A stretch of DNA of 64,000 bases from Yoonia sp035117555 (GTDB lineage: Bacteria > Pseudomonadota > Alphaproteobacteria > Rhodobacterales > Rhodobacteraceae), in assembly GCF_035117555.1 (NCBI RefSeq), contig NZ_JAYKPK010000003.1, positions 358,910 to 422,909 of the forward strand. The letters run 5' to 3'. This document shows, one piece after another, positions 26,874 through 36,343 of the stretch. Position 1 is the first letter of the stretch; each line of letters begins with the position of its first letter. Below the pieces are notes generated by a model. It did not search any database. It was not told the DNA's origin and worked only from the letters and a program-made list of their open reading frames with translations. The position numbers and the translations under genes are program-made.

Positions 26874-27567
26874 CGATGCCTATCTGCGCGAGGCCGAGGC
26901 GCGGGTGCTGGAGATCACGGATGAAGGCGGCATCGTGCTTGATGCATCATTGTTTTACCCCACATCGGGCGGGCAGCCGGGGGACAGCGGTGTGATCAGC
27001 TGGAACAGCACCCGTCTGGAGATTGCGACAAGTGTCAAAGGTCCGGGCGATACCATTGTTCTTCTGCCTGCCGAACCGCTGCCCTTGCCGCGCATCGGGC
27101 AGCTGGTCCGGCAAAAGCTGAACTGGGACCGCCGCCACCGGCATATGCGGGTGCATACGGCGCTGCATCTGCTGTCGGTGGTGATCCCCTTGCCGGTGAC
27201 CGGCGGATCTATCGCCACGGACAAAGGCAGGCTCGATTTCGACATGGCTGACGCACCCGAGGATAAAGACGCCCTGCAGGATGCGCTGAACCGCCTGATC
27301 GCGTGCAATATGGATGTGACGACCGAATGGATCACGGATGCGGAACTTGATGCGCAGCCTGATCTGGTGAAGACCATGTCGGTGCAGCCACCGCGTGGAT
27401 CGGGGCAGATCAGGCTGGTCCGGATCGGGCTGGGAGAGGAGACCGCCGATCTGCAACCCTGTGGCGGCACCCATGTTGCGAATACGTCAGAGATCGGTCG
27501 CGTCCGGCTGGGCAAGATCGAAAAGAAAGGCCGGCAAAACCGGCGTGTCTATCTGCATCTGGAGTAA
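26851..27567 (+). CDS. Alanyl-tRNA editing protein AlaX
   Basis: Free-standing editing domain related to alanyl-tRNA synthetase that hydrolyses mischarged Ser-tRNA(Ala). 238 residues. Zinc ligands are in MRVHTALHLLS (HxxxH) and the C-terminal QPCGGTHVANT; FYPTSGGQPGDSG is the conserved N-terminal loop. Its start lies inside the end of the MscS gene, so the two are probably cotranscribed. Confidence 0.92.
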   Translation: MTKPLFRDDAYLREAEARVLEITDEGGIVLDASLFYPTSGGQPGDSGVISWNSTRLEIATSVKGPGDTIVLLPAEPLPLPRIGQLVRQKLNWDRRHRHMRVHTALHLLSVVIPLPVTGGSIATDKGRLDFDMADAPEDKDALQDALNRLIACNMDVTTEWITDAELDAQPDLVKTMSVQPPRGSGQIRLVRIGLGEETADLQPCGGTHVANTSEIGRVRLGKIEKKGRQNRRVYLHLE

Positions 27568-27570
27568 GCG

Positions 27571-28197
27571 ATGCGTTTGTTCTTTGTTCTGATAGGTTTG
27601 TTCCTGGGGCAGGCGGCATTTGCGCAGACCACCCAGGGCTGCGATGCCATGCAATCGGTGCAATTGCGGGACACGCTCGATCAGGCGAAATCGCTGACAA
27701 TCAAAGCGGCGGCGACTGTGGGCGACACGCCGGACTATGCGCGCTGGTTCGGGGATTACAGCGTCCGCAATGCGGAAATCGTGCGTGCCAATCTCAAGGC
27801 CATCGCAACGGCGATCCGCAGTGGTGCCGTGGTCATGCAATGCGATACCGCGCGCGATGACGGATGCAGCAGCGGCGAATATGCCTGGGTGTATCCGCAT
27901 GAATATTACAAAATCTATCTTTGCCCATCGTTTTTCAATCTGCCACCCCTGACGGAACTCAAGCCCGGCACGACGGCGAGTGACAATGGCACCAATGTCG
28001 GCACGATCGTGCACGAACTGTCGCATTTCAATCCGGTCGCGCGCACAGAGGATTATTGCTACACCCGTCGCGCCTGTGCTGCGATGGCCAGCGGCGATGC
28101 TATGCGCGCGATAGATAACGCCGACAGCTATCAATATTTCACCGAAGATGTGACCTATTACGCGCGTCAGCCTGTGGCGGGCAAACCCGCGCCCTGA
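27571..28197 (+). CDS. Secreted aspzincin (M35-like) metallopeptidase
   Basis: 208 residues with a signal peptide ending at AFA. The active site shows VHELSHF (HExxH) with the likely third zinc ligand Asp in NADSYQYF, the aspzincin arrangement of deuterolysin/lysine-specific metallo-endopeptidases. Several cysteines suggest disulfides in the periplasm. It begins 3 bp after the alaX stop. Confidence 0.78.
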   Translation: MRLFFVLIGLFLGQAAFAQTTQGCDAMQSVQLRDTLDQAKSLTIKAAATVGDTPDYARWFGDYSVRNAEIVRANLKAIATAIRSGAVVMQCDTARDDGCSSGEYAWVYPHEYYKIYLCPSFFNLPPLTELKPGTTASDNGTNVGTIVHELSHFNPVARTEDYCYTRRACAAMASGDAMRAIDNADSYQYFTEDVTYYARQPVAGKPAP

Positions 28198-28207
28198 AGG
28201 GGATCAG

Positions 28208-28570
28208 ATGTTCCGCGCCGTTGCCGTTCTGACCGCTGTGATCTGTCTGGCGTTGTTTGGCGTCTTGTTGACCAATGGTGGCCAATATGTCGCGACATTC
28301 GCTATCGCCCCGGATCAGGGGGCGGATTTTGTAGCGCGGCGAGCCGCACCGGTCTTTGTCGGGCTGGCGGTGATCCTCTGGATGTTGCGCGACCTGCCAG
28401 TAGGCACTGCGCGCGACGGGATCTGCATCGGGATGATCGTCCTGTGGCTGGGCATCGCGGTCACAGGTGTCTTTGAATTTGCGAGCGGGCAGGCGGGGGC
28501 TGCGATCCTGATCGCCTCTGCGGCAGAGGTTCTGGGTGCGCTCGCCTTCTGGGTCGCCCGCCGCCGTTAG
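28208..28570 (+). CDS. Small integral membrane protein
   Basis: 120 residues with four hydrophobic helices and a basic C-terminus (WVARRR). No family recognised with confidence; the layout resembles DUF4345-type proteins. It follows the M35-like gene by 10 bp and its stop overlaps the end of the convergent AI-2E transporter gene. Confidence 0.7.
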   Translation: MFRAVAVLTAVICLALFGVLLTNGGQYVATFAIAPDQGADFVARRAAPVFVGLAVILWMLRDLPVGTARDGICIGMIVLWLGIAVTGVFEFASGQAGAAILIASAAEVLGALAFWVARRR

Positions 28571-29727
28571 GTCTTGGGCGGTTTGTGAAATATTTCACGG
28601 CTGGCGGTTTCATTCAGCATCTGTTCCGTGTCGGGCAATCCTTCGCGGGATAGCAGGATCGCGAATGGGCGCAGATCCGGCACATGGCTGCAGACGACCA
28701 GCAACATCACCATGATCGGCACCGACAAGAACATCCCTGGTATGCCCCAGACCGCCCCCCAGAACGCCAGCGACAAGATGATGCCGAATGAGGACAACCG
28801 TAAAGCGCGGCCCATCAACATCGGGTCGATGACGTTGCCGTTCAGAAACTGAATGCTTGCCGCGATCAGGAATACCAAAAGCGTGGTATTGGCATCGCCA
28901 AACTGTACTTGGGTCACAAGCGCGATCAGCCCGGTCGCCAGAATCGAGCCGATATTGGGGATGTAATTCAGCACAAAGGTGATGATCCCGAGCGATGTTG
29001 CCAGTTCCAGTTGAAACGCCCGCGCCAGCACATAGACCATCCCGCCGGTGATCAGGCTGATGACCGTTTTGACCAGCAGGTAATAGTTTACCCGGTGAAT
29101 GATCGACTGGATGATCTTGCGCACGCGCAGGGCCTGTTTTTTGTCCCCGATAAAGTTTTCCAGCTTGATATCGAACCAGATCCGTTCGGCAAACAGGAAC
29201 CCGACGAACAGGATCACCAGTACTGTCGCCTGCGTGATACCGCTGGCCTGACTGGCAGCCGAGCGGAGATAGCTTGATGCATCAATCGACCGGACTGCAT
29301 TCAGAATCGCGGCCTCGCTGTCTTCGCCCAGCCAGCTGAACATGGATGCAATCACCGAGGGCGCGCGTTCCGTATAGGACAGCGTCGTCACCAGAACGGT
29401 GTTAATCTGCGCCAACAGCACCGACGTCAGCATCAAAAGCGCTGTCGCGATCAACAGCAAAGCGGCGATGCTTGCGGCCGCATTCGGAATGCGCAACGGC
29501 CCGATCCGCTGGCGCGCGATGAAATTGATCACGTCGCTGGTCAGGCTGAACAAGATAATCGCGGTTGCAAGAGAGATCAGGATGAACCGCGCCTGCACCA
29601 GCAAAAACAGGACCACCGCAAAGGCAATAATGATCAGCGCCCCGGTTTGCAGCCGGGTTGCATCACTGCGCTTTTCGGACGGGGCCGATTTAGGCGGATC
29701 GTGCAGCATCAGATCATCACTCGTCAT
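28567..29727 (-). CDS. AI-2E family transporter (PerM/TqsA type)
   Basis: 386-residue membrane protein with about eight hydrophobic segments and the conserved C-terminal signature GNVIDPMLMGRALRLSSFGI followed by FWGAVWGIPGMFLSVPI. Members export autoinducer-2 or other small molecules, or act as ion antiporters, so substrate is open. The ATG at 29727 is preferred to a TTG five codons upstream. It ends convergently with the small membrane protein gene. Confidence 0.9.
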   Translation of the reverse strand: MTSDDLMLHDPPKSAPSEKRSDATRLQTGALIIIAFAVVLFLLVQARFILISLATAIILFSLTSDVINFIARQRIGPLRIPNAAASIAALLLIATALLMLTSVLLAQINTVLVTTLSYTERAPSVIASMFSWLGEDSEAAILNAVRSIDASSYLRSAASQASGITQATVLVILFVGFLFAERIWFDIKLENFIGDKKQALRVRKIIQSIIHRVNYYLLVKTVISLITGGMVYVLARAFQLELATSLGIITFVLNYIPNIGSILATGLIALVTQVQFGDANTTLLVFLIAASIQFLNGNVIDPMLMGRALRLSSFGIILSLAFWGAVWGIPGMFLSVPIMVMLLVVCSHVPDLRPFAILLSREGLPDTEQMLNETASREIFHKPPKT

Positions 29728-29836
29728 GGCGTTAGGCTGCAATATAGCGGTGCAAAGGCAACAGGGTAAACAGCTACAACAAATAGTTTTCAGGGTCTTG
29801 CAAAGGCAGGCGCGTTGCGGCTAAACCCTGCGTCAC

Positions 29837-29926
29837 GGACAGGTGGCCGAGTGGTCGAAGGCGCACGCCTGGAAAGTGTGTAGGCGGGAGACCGTCTCCA
29901 GGGTTCGAATCCCTGTCTGTCCGCCA
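29837..29926 (+). tRNA. tRNA-Ser (anticodon GGA)
   Basis: 90 bases including the encoded CCA. The acceptor stem ggacagg pairs with tctgtcc (one G-U), the T arm is cagggttcgaatccctg, and the long variable arm typical of serine tRNAs is present. The anticodon loop ctggaaa gives GGA. It forms the left boundary of the accessory island: a phage-type integrase gene starts 131 bp downstream, so its 3' end is probably the attachment site. Confidence 0.96.
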
Positions 29927-30057
29927 AGAAAACTCCTTAAGTAATTTTAATTTCTCAGTAATTTCAGTGTGTTAACTGGTATATAGTATGCATTGCGTTG
30001 TGCGCATGGTTGTTTTGCTGCTCTTTTTGCTACACGTAGCAGAATAGAGGGCCCAGC

Positions 30058-31393
30058 ATGTCGAGACCAGTGTTGCGCGGAAAGACGTTGTATTTGAAAC
30101 GTCGAGTTCCCAGAAGATATATTTCGGTCGAGCCGCGTCAGGTTATTTGGGATAGCCTCAAAACTGACTCTTATACTTTCGCAATGCACAAGTCTGTTAG
30201 TGTGTGGTCAGCTTATATTGAGGGGTGGGGAGGCGCGATTGGCCGGACGCCATGGCGATGCGGCGGAAAAGTTTCGTGCAGCTCAGCACTTCGCTGGCAT
30301 TCGGGGATTTCAGTTTCTGTCGGTCGATAAGTTGCAACATGCCCCATTAGAAGAGATATTGCAGCGGGTTGAGGCTTCGCGTGGCCCTAATGGTTTGCCT
30401 GACGAGCAAGCAGCATCCGCCCTTCTTGGCACTGCTGAAGCGCCGAAACTGAAGATTTCTGATCTTGTGACCCATATCGAAGGGCTTGCAGCGAACGACA
30501 ACCGTTTTAAGAATAGCGAGCAAATGCGTCTTTGGCGGTCACCACGCGCACGTGCCGTAGCAAATTTAACTGCAGCACTGGGCAAGGATGTTACTGTCAC
30601 CGACATTGGTTCCGCAGAAGCACTGACACATAAGAAGTGGTGGAGGGCTCGTATCGCTCGGGAAGGCCAATCCGCAGAAACGGCGAACAAAGACTTCAAC
30701 TATCTGGCGGGCATGCTGGCCCGGTTTTATGAGGATCTTCAACATGAGGATCCACCACGGCCCTATGCCGGGGTTAATATCCGTGATCGTCATGCAAAAC
30801 CTACCCGTAAGTTGGAAGTGCCCATCAAATATATTACAGACAAATGGTTTGCGCCGGGTGCGCTTGATGGCCTTAACGATGAGGCGCGTGATGTGTTGCT
30901 TATCTCTATTGAAACTGGATGCCGACAGAGCGAGATTTTCAATCTTCCGGCAGCGGCGATCCGTCTTGATGATCCGATCCCACATATTCTGGTTGCGAAT
31001 GAAGAATCTGATGAACCCGATGAACGTCGTGAAATCAAAAACCTATCTTCAGATAGAACAATTCCCTTGATCGGGGTTGCTTTGGCGGCGGCAAAAAGAC
31101 ATCCAACAGGTTTGCCGAGGTATCGCAACAAAAGCGACTACAGTAATCTGGTGAACAAGTATCTGCGCAATAATAATCTGCTCCCAGAAGGCGTGACGAT
31201 CGGGGGTATCCGGCATACGTGGGAAAGTAGGATGAAGCAGGCTGGATATGACACCGATGACCGTGGTGAGTTGATGGGGCATTCGCTGAAACGACGGCGG
31301 GGTCGTGAAGTCTACGGCGATAGCATGTCGCTGGCAGACCGTTTGCTGATTGCGAAGAAGGTCATGCTGCCTGTCCCAGCACACCTGTCTTAA
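30058..31393 (+). pseudogene. Tyrosine integrase, frameshifted
   Basis: Phage/island-type site-specific integrase next to the tRNA-Ser gene. The N-terminus (MSRPVLRGKTLYLKRRVPRR) is in one frame; near 30225-30232, within a run reading ggggtgggga, one extra G shifts the rest into the next frame, where AEKFRAAQHFAGIRGF continues the same protein. Catalytic residues are in the second part: Arg in TGCRQSEIFNL, IRHTW, GHS and the Tyr of REVYGD. If the extra G is real, the integrase is inactive and the island is fixed unless another recombinase acts; a sequencing error is possible. Confidence 0.85.
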
Positions 31394-31443
31394 CCCCTCT
31401 GGACGACACGAAACGCCTATGTGTGTTTCGGCGTGCAAAACTG

Positions 31444-32303
31444 GCTCTGACTCGGATTTGGTGCAGCTGCGGCATGCCTGCGCTACATTTCGGCAGTCTT
31501 TGAAGGAGGTTGCCGATGGCGTCATGGTTTTCGCGAAATGATTTTCTGCCCGCAGGTCTCAAGGCCGAACAGGTCGAACTGGCTGGAACACAATCCGGGT
31601 CCACTCCCGGTCCGCCAAAGCCGCTGCGGCCTGTCCGCGCTGTAGCACAGTTTCAAACCATGTCCACAGCAGATATAGGCGCCGCCCAGCCGATCTACCC
31701 GCGCATGGCCGGAAGGTGGAACTGATCTTGTTGGTCAGGCGATTTCGGTGCCGGGCCATGCATTGCCCAACCGGAGTTTTCGCTGAGCGGTTTCCACCTG
31801 CTGTGACCCGGCCACATGCGCGGCGCACATCACGCCTGCAAGGGCTGGTTCGCCATCTAGGTCTCGCTCTCGGCGGACGTCCTGCACAAGCGCTTGCCGG
31901 ACGGCTCGGATTGCCCGTGAGTAAAGATACCTTCCTGCGCAGCGTTCGCGAGGCACCCGGGGCCAGAACCAGTGAGCCCCGCATCATCGGCATTGACGAC
32001 TGGGTATGGCGCAAAGGACAGAGATACGGCACATTGATTTGCGATCTTGAGCGGCGCCGGGTTATCGATCTGCTGCCGGATCGGGAACCCGCCACTGTCG
32101 AAGCATGGCTGCGCGCCCGCCCTGAGATCGAAATCGTCGCTCGTGACAGAAACGGCGGCTACGGTGGCGCTGTCTCTCGCGCGTTACCTGGGGCTGTTCA
32201 AGTTGCTGATCGCTGGCACCTTTTAGAGAATGCGAGCGCGGCGTTCCTGGCAGCAGTGCAGCGAAGCATGCCCGCCATCCGCAAGACAATCGGGGTGGAG
32301 TGA
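31444..32303 (+). pseudogene. ISL3 family transposase, frameshifted and truncated
   Basis: Begins with a good ribosome-binding site (gaaggagg) and ATG at 31516, giving MASWFSRNDFLPAGLKAEQ. Around 31600 the frame shifts; the continuation has the ISL3 zinc-finger-like region (ACPRCSTVSNHVHSRYRR) and IIGIDDWVWRKGQRYG, the first catalytic aspartates. The frame stops at 32301-32303, exactly where an IS3-type terminal repeat begins, so the C-terminal half (usual length 400-500 residues) was removed by that element. A ggctctgactcgg stretch at 31444 may be the left terminal repeat of the ISL3 element. Confidence 0.8.
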
Positions 32304-32530
32304 GCTACTCCCCATCGGCTGGACAGTATCTGGCGTTGATTAAGCTACTTTTTGCACCTGCTGATCGGGTTGGGTTTCGTTTTTTCTCAGCCAATAGACC
32401 ACGGCTGGTGGCTTGCCGCCAAGAGCTGAGTGTGGGCGTTGGTGGTTATAGAAGGTCATCCATTTCGTGATGCCTGCCTTTGCTTGCGACCCGGTCTCCC
32501 AAGCGTGCAGATAGGCTGATGCCGATCGTA
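32301..32530 (-). mobile_element. IS3-type element, terminal fragment with transposase C-terminus
   Basis: On the minus strand the fragment encodes the end of an IS3 family OrfB: AYLHAWETGSQAKAGITKW, then FYNHQRPHSALGGKPPA, ending QVQKVA with the stop at 32340-32342. The terminal 25 bases, from 32301, are an imperfect inverted match to the end at 44159-44183. The first 84 bases are identical to the element at the right edge of the window. Upstream homology is lost near 32530, so only one end remains. Confidence 0.85.
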
Positions 32531-32813
32531 TCGAGTTCGTCCTTCATGACCTGGCCTGAATGGGTGCTGAGCCTCCCTGCTCTGTTGCGGCGATTACAGG
32601 CCCAACGTCTCCGCATCGCGATGCAAGCTTTCACCAAAAGCTCGCATGAGGGCAGAATGGACAGTTTGATCGGCGCAGGCCAAGGTCGTTGCTGCGGGAT
32701 ATAGCTGCTTTTAGATCGACGATTACTGCTGGCAGCTTTGGATAGGATCGAATTCCGAATTGTCCTAAATAGGCTAAGTAAATGTTGAACGCTAGAAACG
32801 CGAGGGGGATGGA

Positions 32814-34157
32814 TTGGCACGGCGTGACGAACTCGGAGCTGCACTTCTCGACCCACATGAGGACTTGTCCTTCGAGTACAAGGCTTGGATCGACCTCGGT
32901 TCGACGCATGGTAAGGCGACGCTCGCGAAAGCTATAATTGCAATGGCCAATGCCGACGGTGGTTACGTAGTGATCGGCTATAACGAGGAGGGAGACACAC
33001 TTCGGTCTGTACCGCGCCCTGGACACGTTCGCGAGATTACCCAAGATCTTGTTAACGGAGCCGTTCAGCGGTTCGTGGCACCGGCTCTACACGTCCGTAT
33101 GGAGGTCATTGAGAACGCCCGCACCGGCGTAAGTCATCCAGTTGTTATCGTACCATCGACCACAACGACGCCTGTCATGGCCTCGAGGGACTATGAAAAC
33201 ATCTTGTACAAAGCACGTGTCTACGTCCGGCAATCAGGCCCGCGTAGCGCAGAACCACAGACCGTAGAGGAGTGGCGTGCTCTGCTTGATCGCTGTGTAC
33301 AGCGCAGCCGCGCATCAATGCTCGACGCCATTCGCGCGATCGTGGAAGGAAGAGTTGAAGAAGGTAATGTCGCTCCCGCGCTTCAAGATCGTCTCTCGAA
33401 TTTTGTCACGGCATCCCGAAGCCGACACGATGCGCTTCTCGATGCGACAGACATTCCCATGAATGCTGTGTCACGTATGCCGCGAGGGCACTATGAGGTC
33501 GGCTTCGCCTTCGAAAGCGCCGAACCGACACCTAATCTTGCGAGACTAAGGGATCGTATCGACGAGGCACATCGGATCAAGCTGACGGGCTGGCCTACAT
33601 TCCTCACTATGACACGTCGGGAGTTGGCCCCCTACCCAGCCGATGGTGGCATCGAGGCTTGGCTCGGGCGTCCCGGCGTGGAGCATTTTCTGGAAGAGGA
33701 CGCCGCTCACTCCGATTTTTGGCGGATCGCCCCAGATGGCATACTTTACACGAGGACGGGCTACGATGAGGATGGCGCGCCCGAGCGTGCCGAGCCCGGA
33801 ACGGCGTTTGATATCGTATTGCCGATTTGGCGGGTAGGCGAAGCGCTCCTGTTCGCTCGACGTATTGCCGCGACTTACGAGGGAGTGGAGGAGATCGCGG
33901 CGCATGTGAAATGGTCAGGACTAGATGGCCGTGCATTAAGGGCGATGAGTAGGAACCGTATGCCTATGTCTTATGACCGGGTCTCACGTACAAACGAGGT
34001 CGAGCAAAATTTGGCGATCACGCTAAGGCAGATCGACGATAACCTACCCGAAGTGCTTCGCGCTCTTATTGCGCCGGTATATGAAGCCTTCGATTTCTAT
34101 GAATTGCCCCTCCAGATTGTAGAAGAAGAGTTGGAGGTACTGATGCGGCGAAATTGA
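32814..34157 (+). CDS. AlbA_2/Schlafen-like DNA-binding ATPase-domain protein
   Basis: 447 residues. The N-terminal 130 or so match the Schlafen AlbA_2 pattern: LSFEYKAWIDLG is the usual E-x-K segment, followed by AKAIIAMANADGGYVVIGYN with the glycine-rich turn and, later, VVIVPS and RVYVRQSGPRS. The remainder is not recognised. The start is a TTG after gaggggg; no in-frame ATG fits. Such proteins occur in transcription control and in mobile or defence loci. It stands alone on the plus strand between IS debris and the plasmid module. Confidence 0.7.
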   Translation: MARRDELGAALLDPHEDLSFEYKAWIDLGSTHGKATLAKAIIAMANADGGYVVIGYNEEGDTLRSVPRPGHVREITQDLVNGAVQRFVAPALHVRMEVIENARTGVSHPVVIVPSTTTTPVMASRDYENILYKARVYVRQSGPRSAEPQTVEEWRALLDRCVQRSRASMLDAIRAIVEGRVEEGNVAPALQDRLSNFVTASRSRHDALLDATDIPMNAVSRMPRGHYEVGFAFESAEPTPNLARLRDRIDEAHRIKLTGWPTFLTMTRRELAPYPADGGIEAWLGRPGVEHFLEEDAAHSDFWRIAPDGILYTRTGYDEDGAPERAEPGTAFDIVLPIWRVGEALLFARRIAATYEGVEEIAAHVKWSGLDGRALRAMSRNRMPMSYDRVSRTNEVEQNLAITLRQIDDNLPEVLRALIAPVYEAFDFYELPLQIVEEELEVLMRRN

Positions 34158-34282
34158 TCCGACTCCTTATAGGCCAACGTTCGGTTTTTGTGCTCACAGG
34201 TCATGAACGATGCAGGTGTCTAGAAAACTAGCGGCAATTCACTTCGATGTTGACTCGATCCCGATCAGAAAAGGAACGTTCG

Positions 34283-34810
34283 ATGCAGTATCATTCAGAC
34301 TTAGACCAATATCGACCGTTTCAGCATCTTATTGCAGAGATGCTGCGAGCCGAAATCCCAGCCGATGCCACCGCCGGTCACATCGATATTGTCCTGCCTA
34401 TGTCGCTGACCGTGCTCTATAGCGCTTTCCGCTGCTCCCTCCCCAAAGAAACACCTGCGGCGACGTTCGCATTATTTCTCGAACGTCTAGAAATGCTAGA
34501 TTGCGCATCACTAAATGCAGATGATCATCCGGCTCCAACGCTGCATGGGTGGTCGTTAGTGCGACGCCCGACATCGCTTTGCTCAGCCATCGGATATACT
34601 ACAGATCATCCGCAGCTGCGATATGGCTCACCGATTGTGACTTCGGTTGTTTGCAGAATTGACTACGATCAACAATGGTTGCGCACGTGGAACAGATTTT
34701 ATCGTTTAGAAGAATATGATGCATCGACGCTGGACGCTTTGAAAACGGCCGGGCTGCTGAAAAGCGACGTCACGCTCAGCACGATCAGTGGACATAGATC
34801 AGCGAGATAG
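34283..34810 (+). CDS. Hypothetical protein
   Basis: 175 residues from the ATG at 34283, which follows aaaaggaac; twelve more residues are possible upstream. No domain recognised. The middle part (ADATAGHIDIVLPMSLTVLY, then RCSLPKETPAATFALFLERL) looks globular. It is downstream of the AlbA_2-like gene with a 125-bp gap. Confidence 0.6.
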   Translation: MQYHSDLDQYRPFQHLIAEMLRAEIPADATAGHIDIVLPMSLTVLYSAFRCSLPKETPAATFALFLERLEMLDCASLNADDHPAPTLHGWSLVRRPTSLCSAIGYTTDHPQLRYGSPIVTSVVCRIDYDQQWLRTWNRFYRLEEYDASTLDALKTAGLLKSDVTLSTISGHRSAR

Positions 34811-34924
34811 ACGCCACAACGTAGCGCGGCGGGTGAGGAACTGCGTCAGGACATCCGATACATCCATGCCGCAACACTTATTTCGGGTCTGGATCAATGC
34901 AGGAGTGCAGCTCTGCTGGTGAGG

Positions 34925-35287
34925 TCACTTCTGGGGAGCGTAGCGCTCTTCCAGAAGTGCAACTGCCTTCTCCAAGGTTTCACCAAGCCCCCAGCCCATT
35001 TGATCCGCCAATGCGCAATAGGCAGAGATTGTCTCTGGACGAGCCTTGAGGTTGAACTGTGCGTTCCGACCTGTTCTACGCCTGCGCTGCGGGACCACTT
35101 CCACTACCTCACTAGCCGAACTTTCGGCCGCTTTCGGCTCACGGCTCCGGAAGCCGGCAGCCTCGGCGGCCCGATTTGTCTCTCCAGAAGGCGGCCGTGG
35201 CACCGGCGCCTGACGCGGCTGGAATTCACTTAGATCAAGGTCGTCAAGAGGGTCCCCAAACCCCAGATCTACGCGCTCACGGCTCAT
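34925..35287 (-). CDS. Plasmid partition/stability partner protein
   Basis: 120 residues: a disordered Pro/Arg-rich N-terminus with RRRRTGRNAQFNLKARPETI, then ISAYCALADQMGWGLGETLE, a pattern seen in small ribbon-helix-helix-like plasmid stability proteins that accompany ParA. It lies 1 bp after the parA stop in the same operon. It probably binds the partition site; which site is inferred from the repeats upstream of parA. Confidence 0.75.
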   Translation of the reverse strand: MSRERVDLGFGDPLDDLDLSEFQPRQAPVPRPPSGETNRAAEAAGFRSREPKAAESSASEVVEVVPQRRRRTGRNAQFNLKARPETISAYCALADQMGWGLGETLEKAVALLEERYAPQK

Positions 35288-35288
35288 G

Positions 35289-35975
35289 TTACTTCACCTC
35301 CACTATCACTCGGGCGGCCTTGAGCCGCGCCACTACCTCGCCGGCGAAGACCCGGGCGTTCTCGATTGCTTTATCGACATTGCTGACTTGGGTCCGGTCC
35401 AGATCCGACAATAGTCCCCCGTAGTCGAGGATGTCCCGATAGGCGGCCCGTTCGACGATAGATGTCTCAAAAACCGGGATCCCAGCCTGATCAAGCTGGT
35501 CCCTCACGTTCCGGATCGCCCGAGAAGCCACTGCCGCACTGGTCCGAGTCAAAAGAACAGCATGGGCAATCTCCCTACGCGTCATCCGTGCCTGATTTCG
35601 GATAAGCCGGATCGTCTTGGCGGCACCCTTAGCGTCCATGGAAGACCCTTGCGTAGGAATGATCACAAGGTCGGACATGCCGATCGCATTCGCCACCATC
35701 AGGCTGGCGGTCCCTTCTAGATCAATCACGACAAACTGCGCCTCTGCAGCTGCCACTTCGATCTGATCGACAATCGAGTCCTCAGTGACACTGCTAACAA
35801 TCGTCACGTTCGCTGGCCGTCCCGGAAGCGCACCCCATTGCGAAATCCACTTCTCAGGGTCAGCATCAATAATCGCCACGCTGGCACCACGGCTCGCCAG
35901 TTCCGAAGCAAGCAAGAGCGCCGAGGTGGTTTTGCCAGCTCCACCTTTGGGGTTTGCGAAAGCAATGACTGGCAT
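35289..35975 (-). CDS. parA: ParA family partition ATPase
   Basis: 228 residues. The deviant Walker A motif is intact (NPKGGAGKTT with the signature lysine K10 and K15); IIDADPEKW is the Walker A' region and VVIDLEGTA the Walker B. It is the short, DNA-binding-domain-less type (ParA/VirC1-like) that segregates plasmids. I chose the ATG at 35975 because the ribosome-binding site agggag is too close to the ATG at 35981. It is the first gene of the partition operon, facing away from the replication gene. Confidence 0.93.
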   Translation of the reverse strand: MPVIAFANPKGGAGKTTSALLLASELASRGASVAIIDADPEKWISQWGALPGRPANVTIVSSVTEDSIVDQIEVAAAEAQFVVIDLEGTASLMVANAIGMSDLVIIPTQGSSMDAKGAAKTIRLIRNQARMTRREIAHAVLLTRTSAAVASRAIRNVRDQLDQAGIPVFETSIVERAAYRDILDYGGLLSDLDRTQVSNVDKAIENARVFAGEVVARLKAARVIVEVK

Positions 35976-36021
35976 GAGCATCTCCCTGTCATAAGAGTGA
36001 ATAGAACCATCTATACAGTAT

Positions 36022-36082
36022 CTGGTAGCTACCTGCTAGCTTTATATATCTAGTAGCTACTTAGTAGCTACTAGATATCTAT
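36022..36082. promoter_or_regulatory. Palindromic repeats upstream of parA (probable partition site/operator)
   Basis: The stretch holds a perfect 10-bp palindrome ggtagctacc (36024-36033), a partial copy (tgctagct), and two tandem copies of the 11-mer tagtagctact (starting 36051 and 36062). It lies 47 bases upstream of the parA start, the usual place for a centromere/operator bound by the ParA partner protein. Function inferred from position and repeats. Confidence 0.65.
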
Positions 36083-36160
36083 TAAGAAGTGTGGATTACT
36101 ATCCATGTCACGGAGCACGATTGTCAGCTTGCGAGGCCCTCAACGTCGATTGAAGGCCTA

Positions 36161-36281
36161 AAAGTGAGGAATTCGGGGCGCGGTTTTGTATTGCCAATAC
36201 TAAATTACAACATACTGTTTTATAATGACTTTATTCATTTATCCATGACTCGTTCTTCCAGTTAATGTGAGGAGTTCGGGG
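36161..36281 (+). repeat. Two iterons upstream of the replication initiator gene
   Basis: aaagtgaggaattcgggg at 36161-36178 and aatgtgaggagttcgggg at 36264-36281. They are the same unit found in inverse orientation in five copies after the rep gene. The second copy is 63 bp before the rep start and may serve in autorepression. Confidence 0.75.
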
Positions 36282-36343
36282 AACTGTGAATGAAATTGCT
36301 TAAGATCTTTCACAGTTTCTGATCCTGTTCTATTCTGTACCTT

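Noticed and set aside
32446..32856. 136-codon minus-strand frame with MKDELDTIGISLSARLGDRV
   Set aside because: It is a shifted frame of the IS3 OrfB fragment continuing into non-coding sequence; no independent support.
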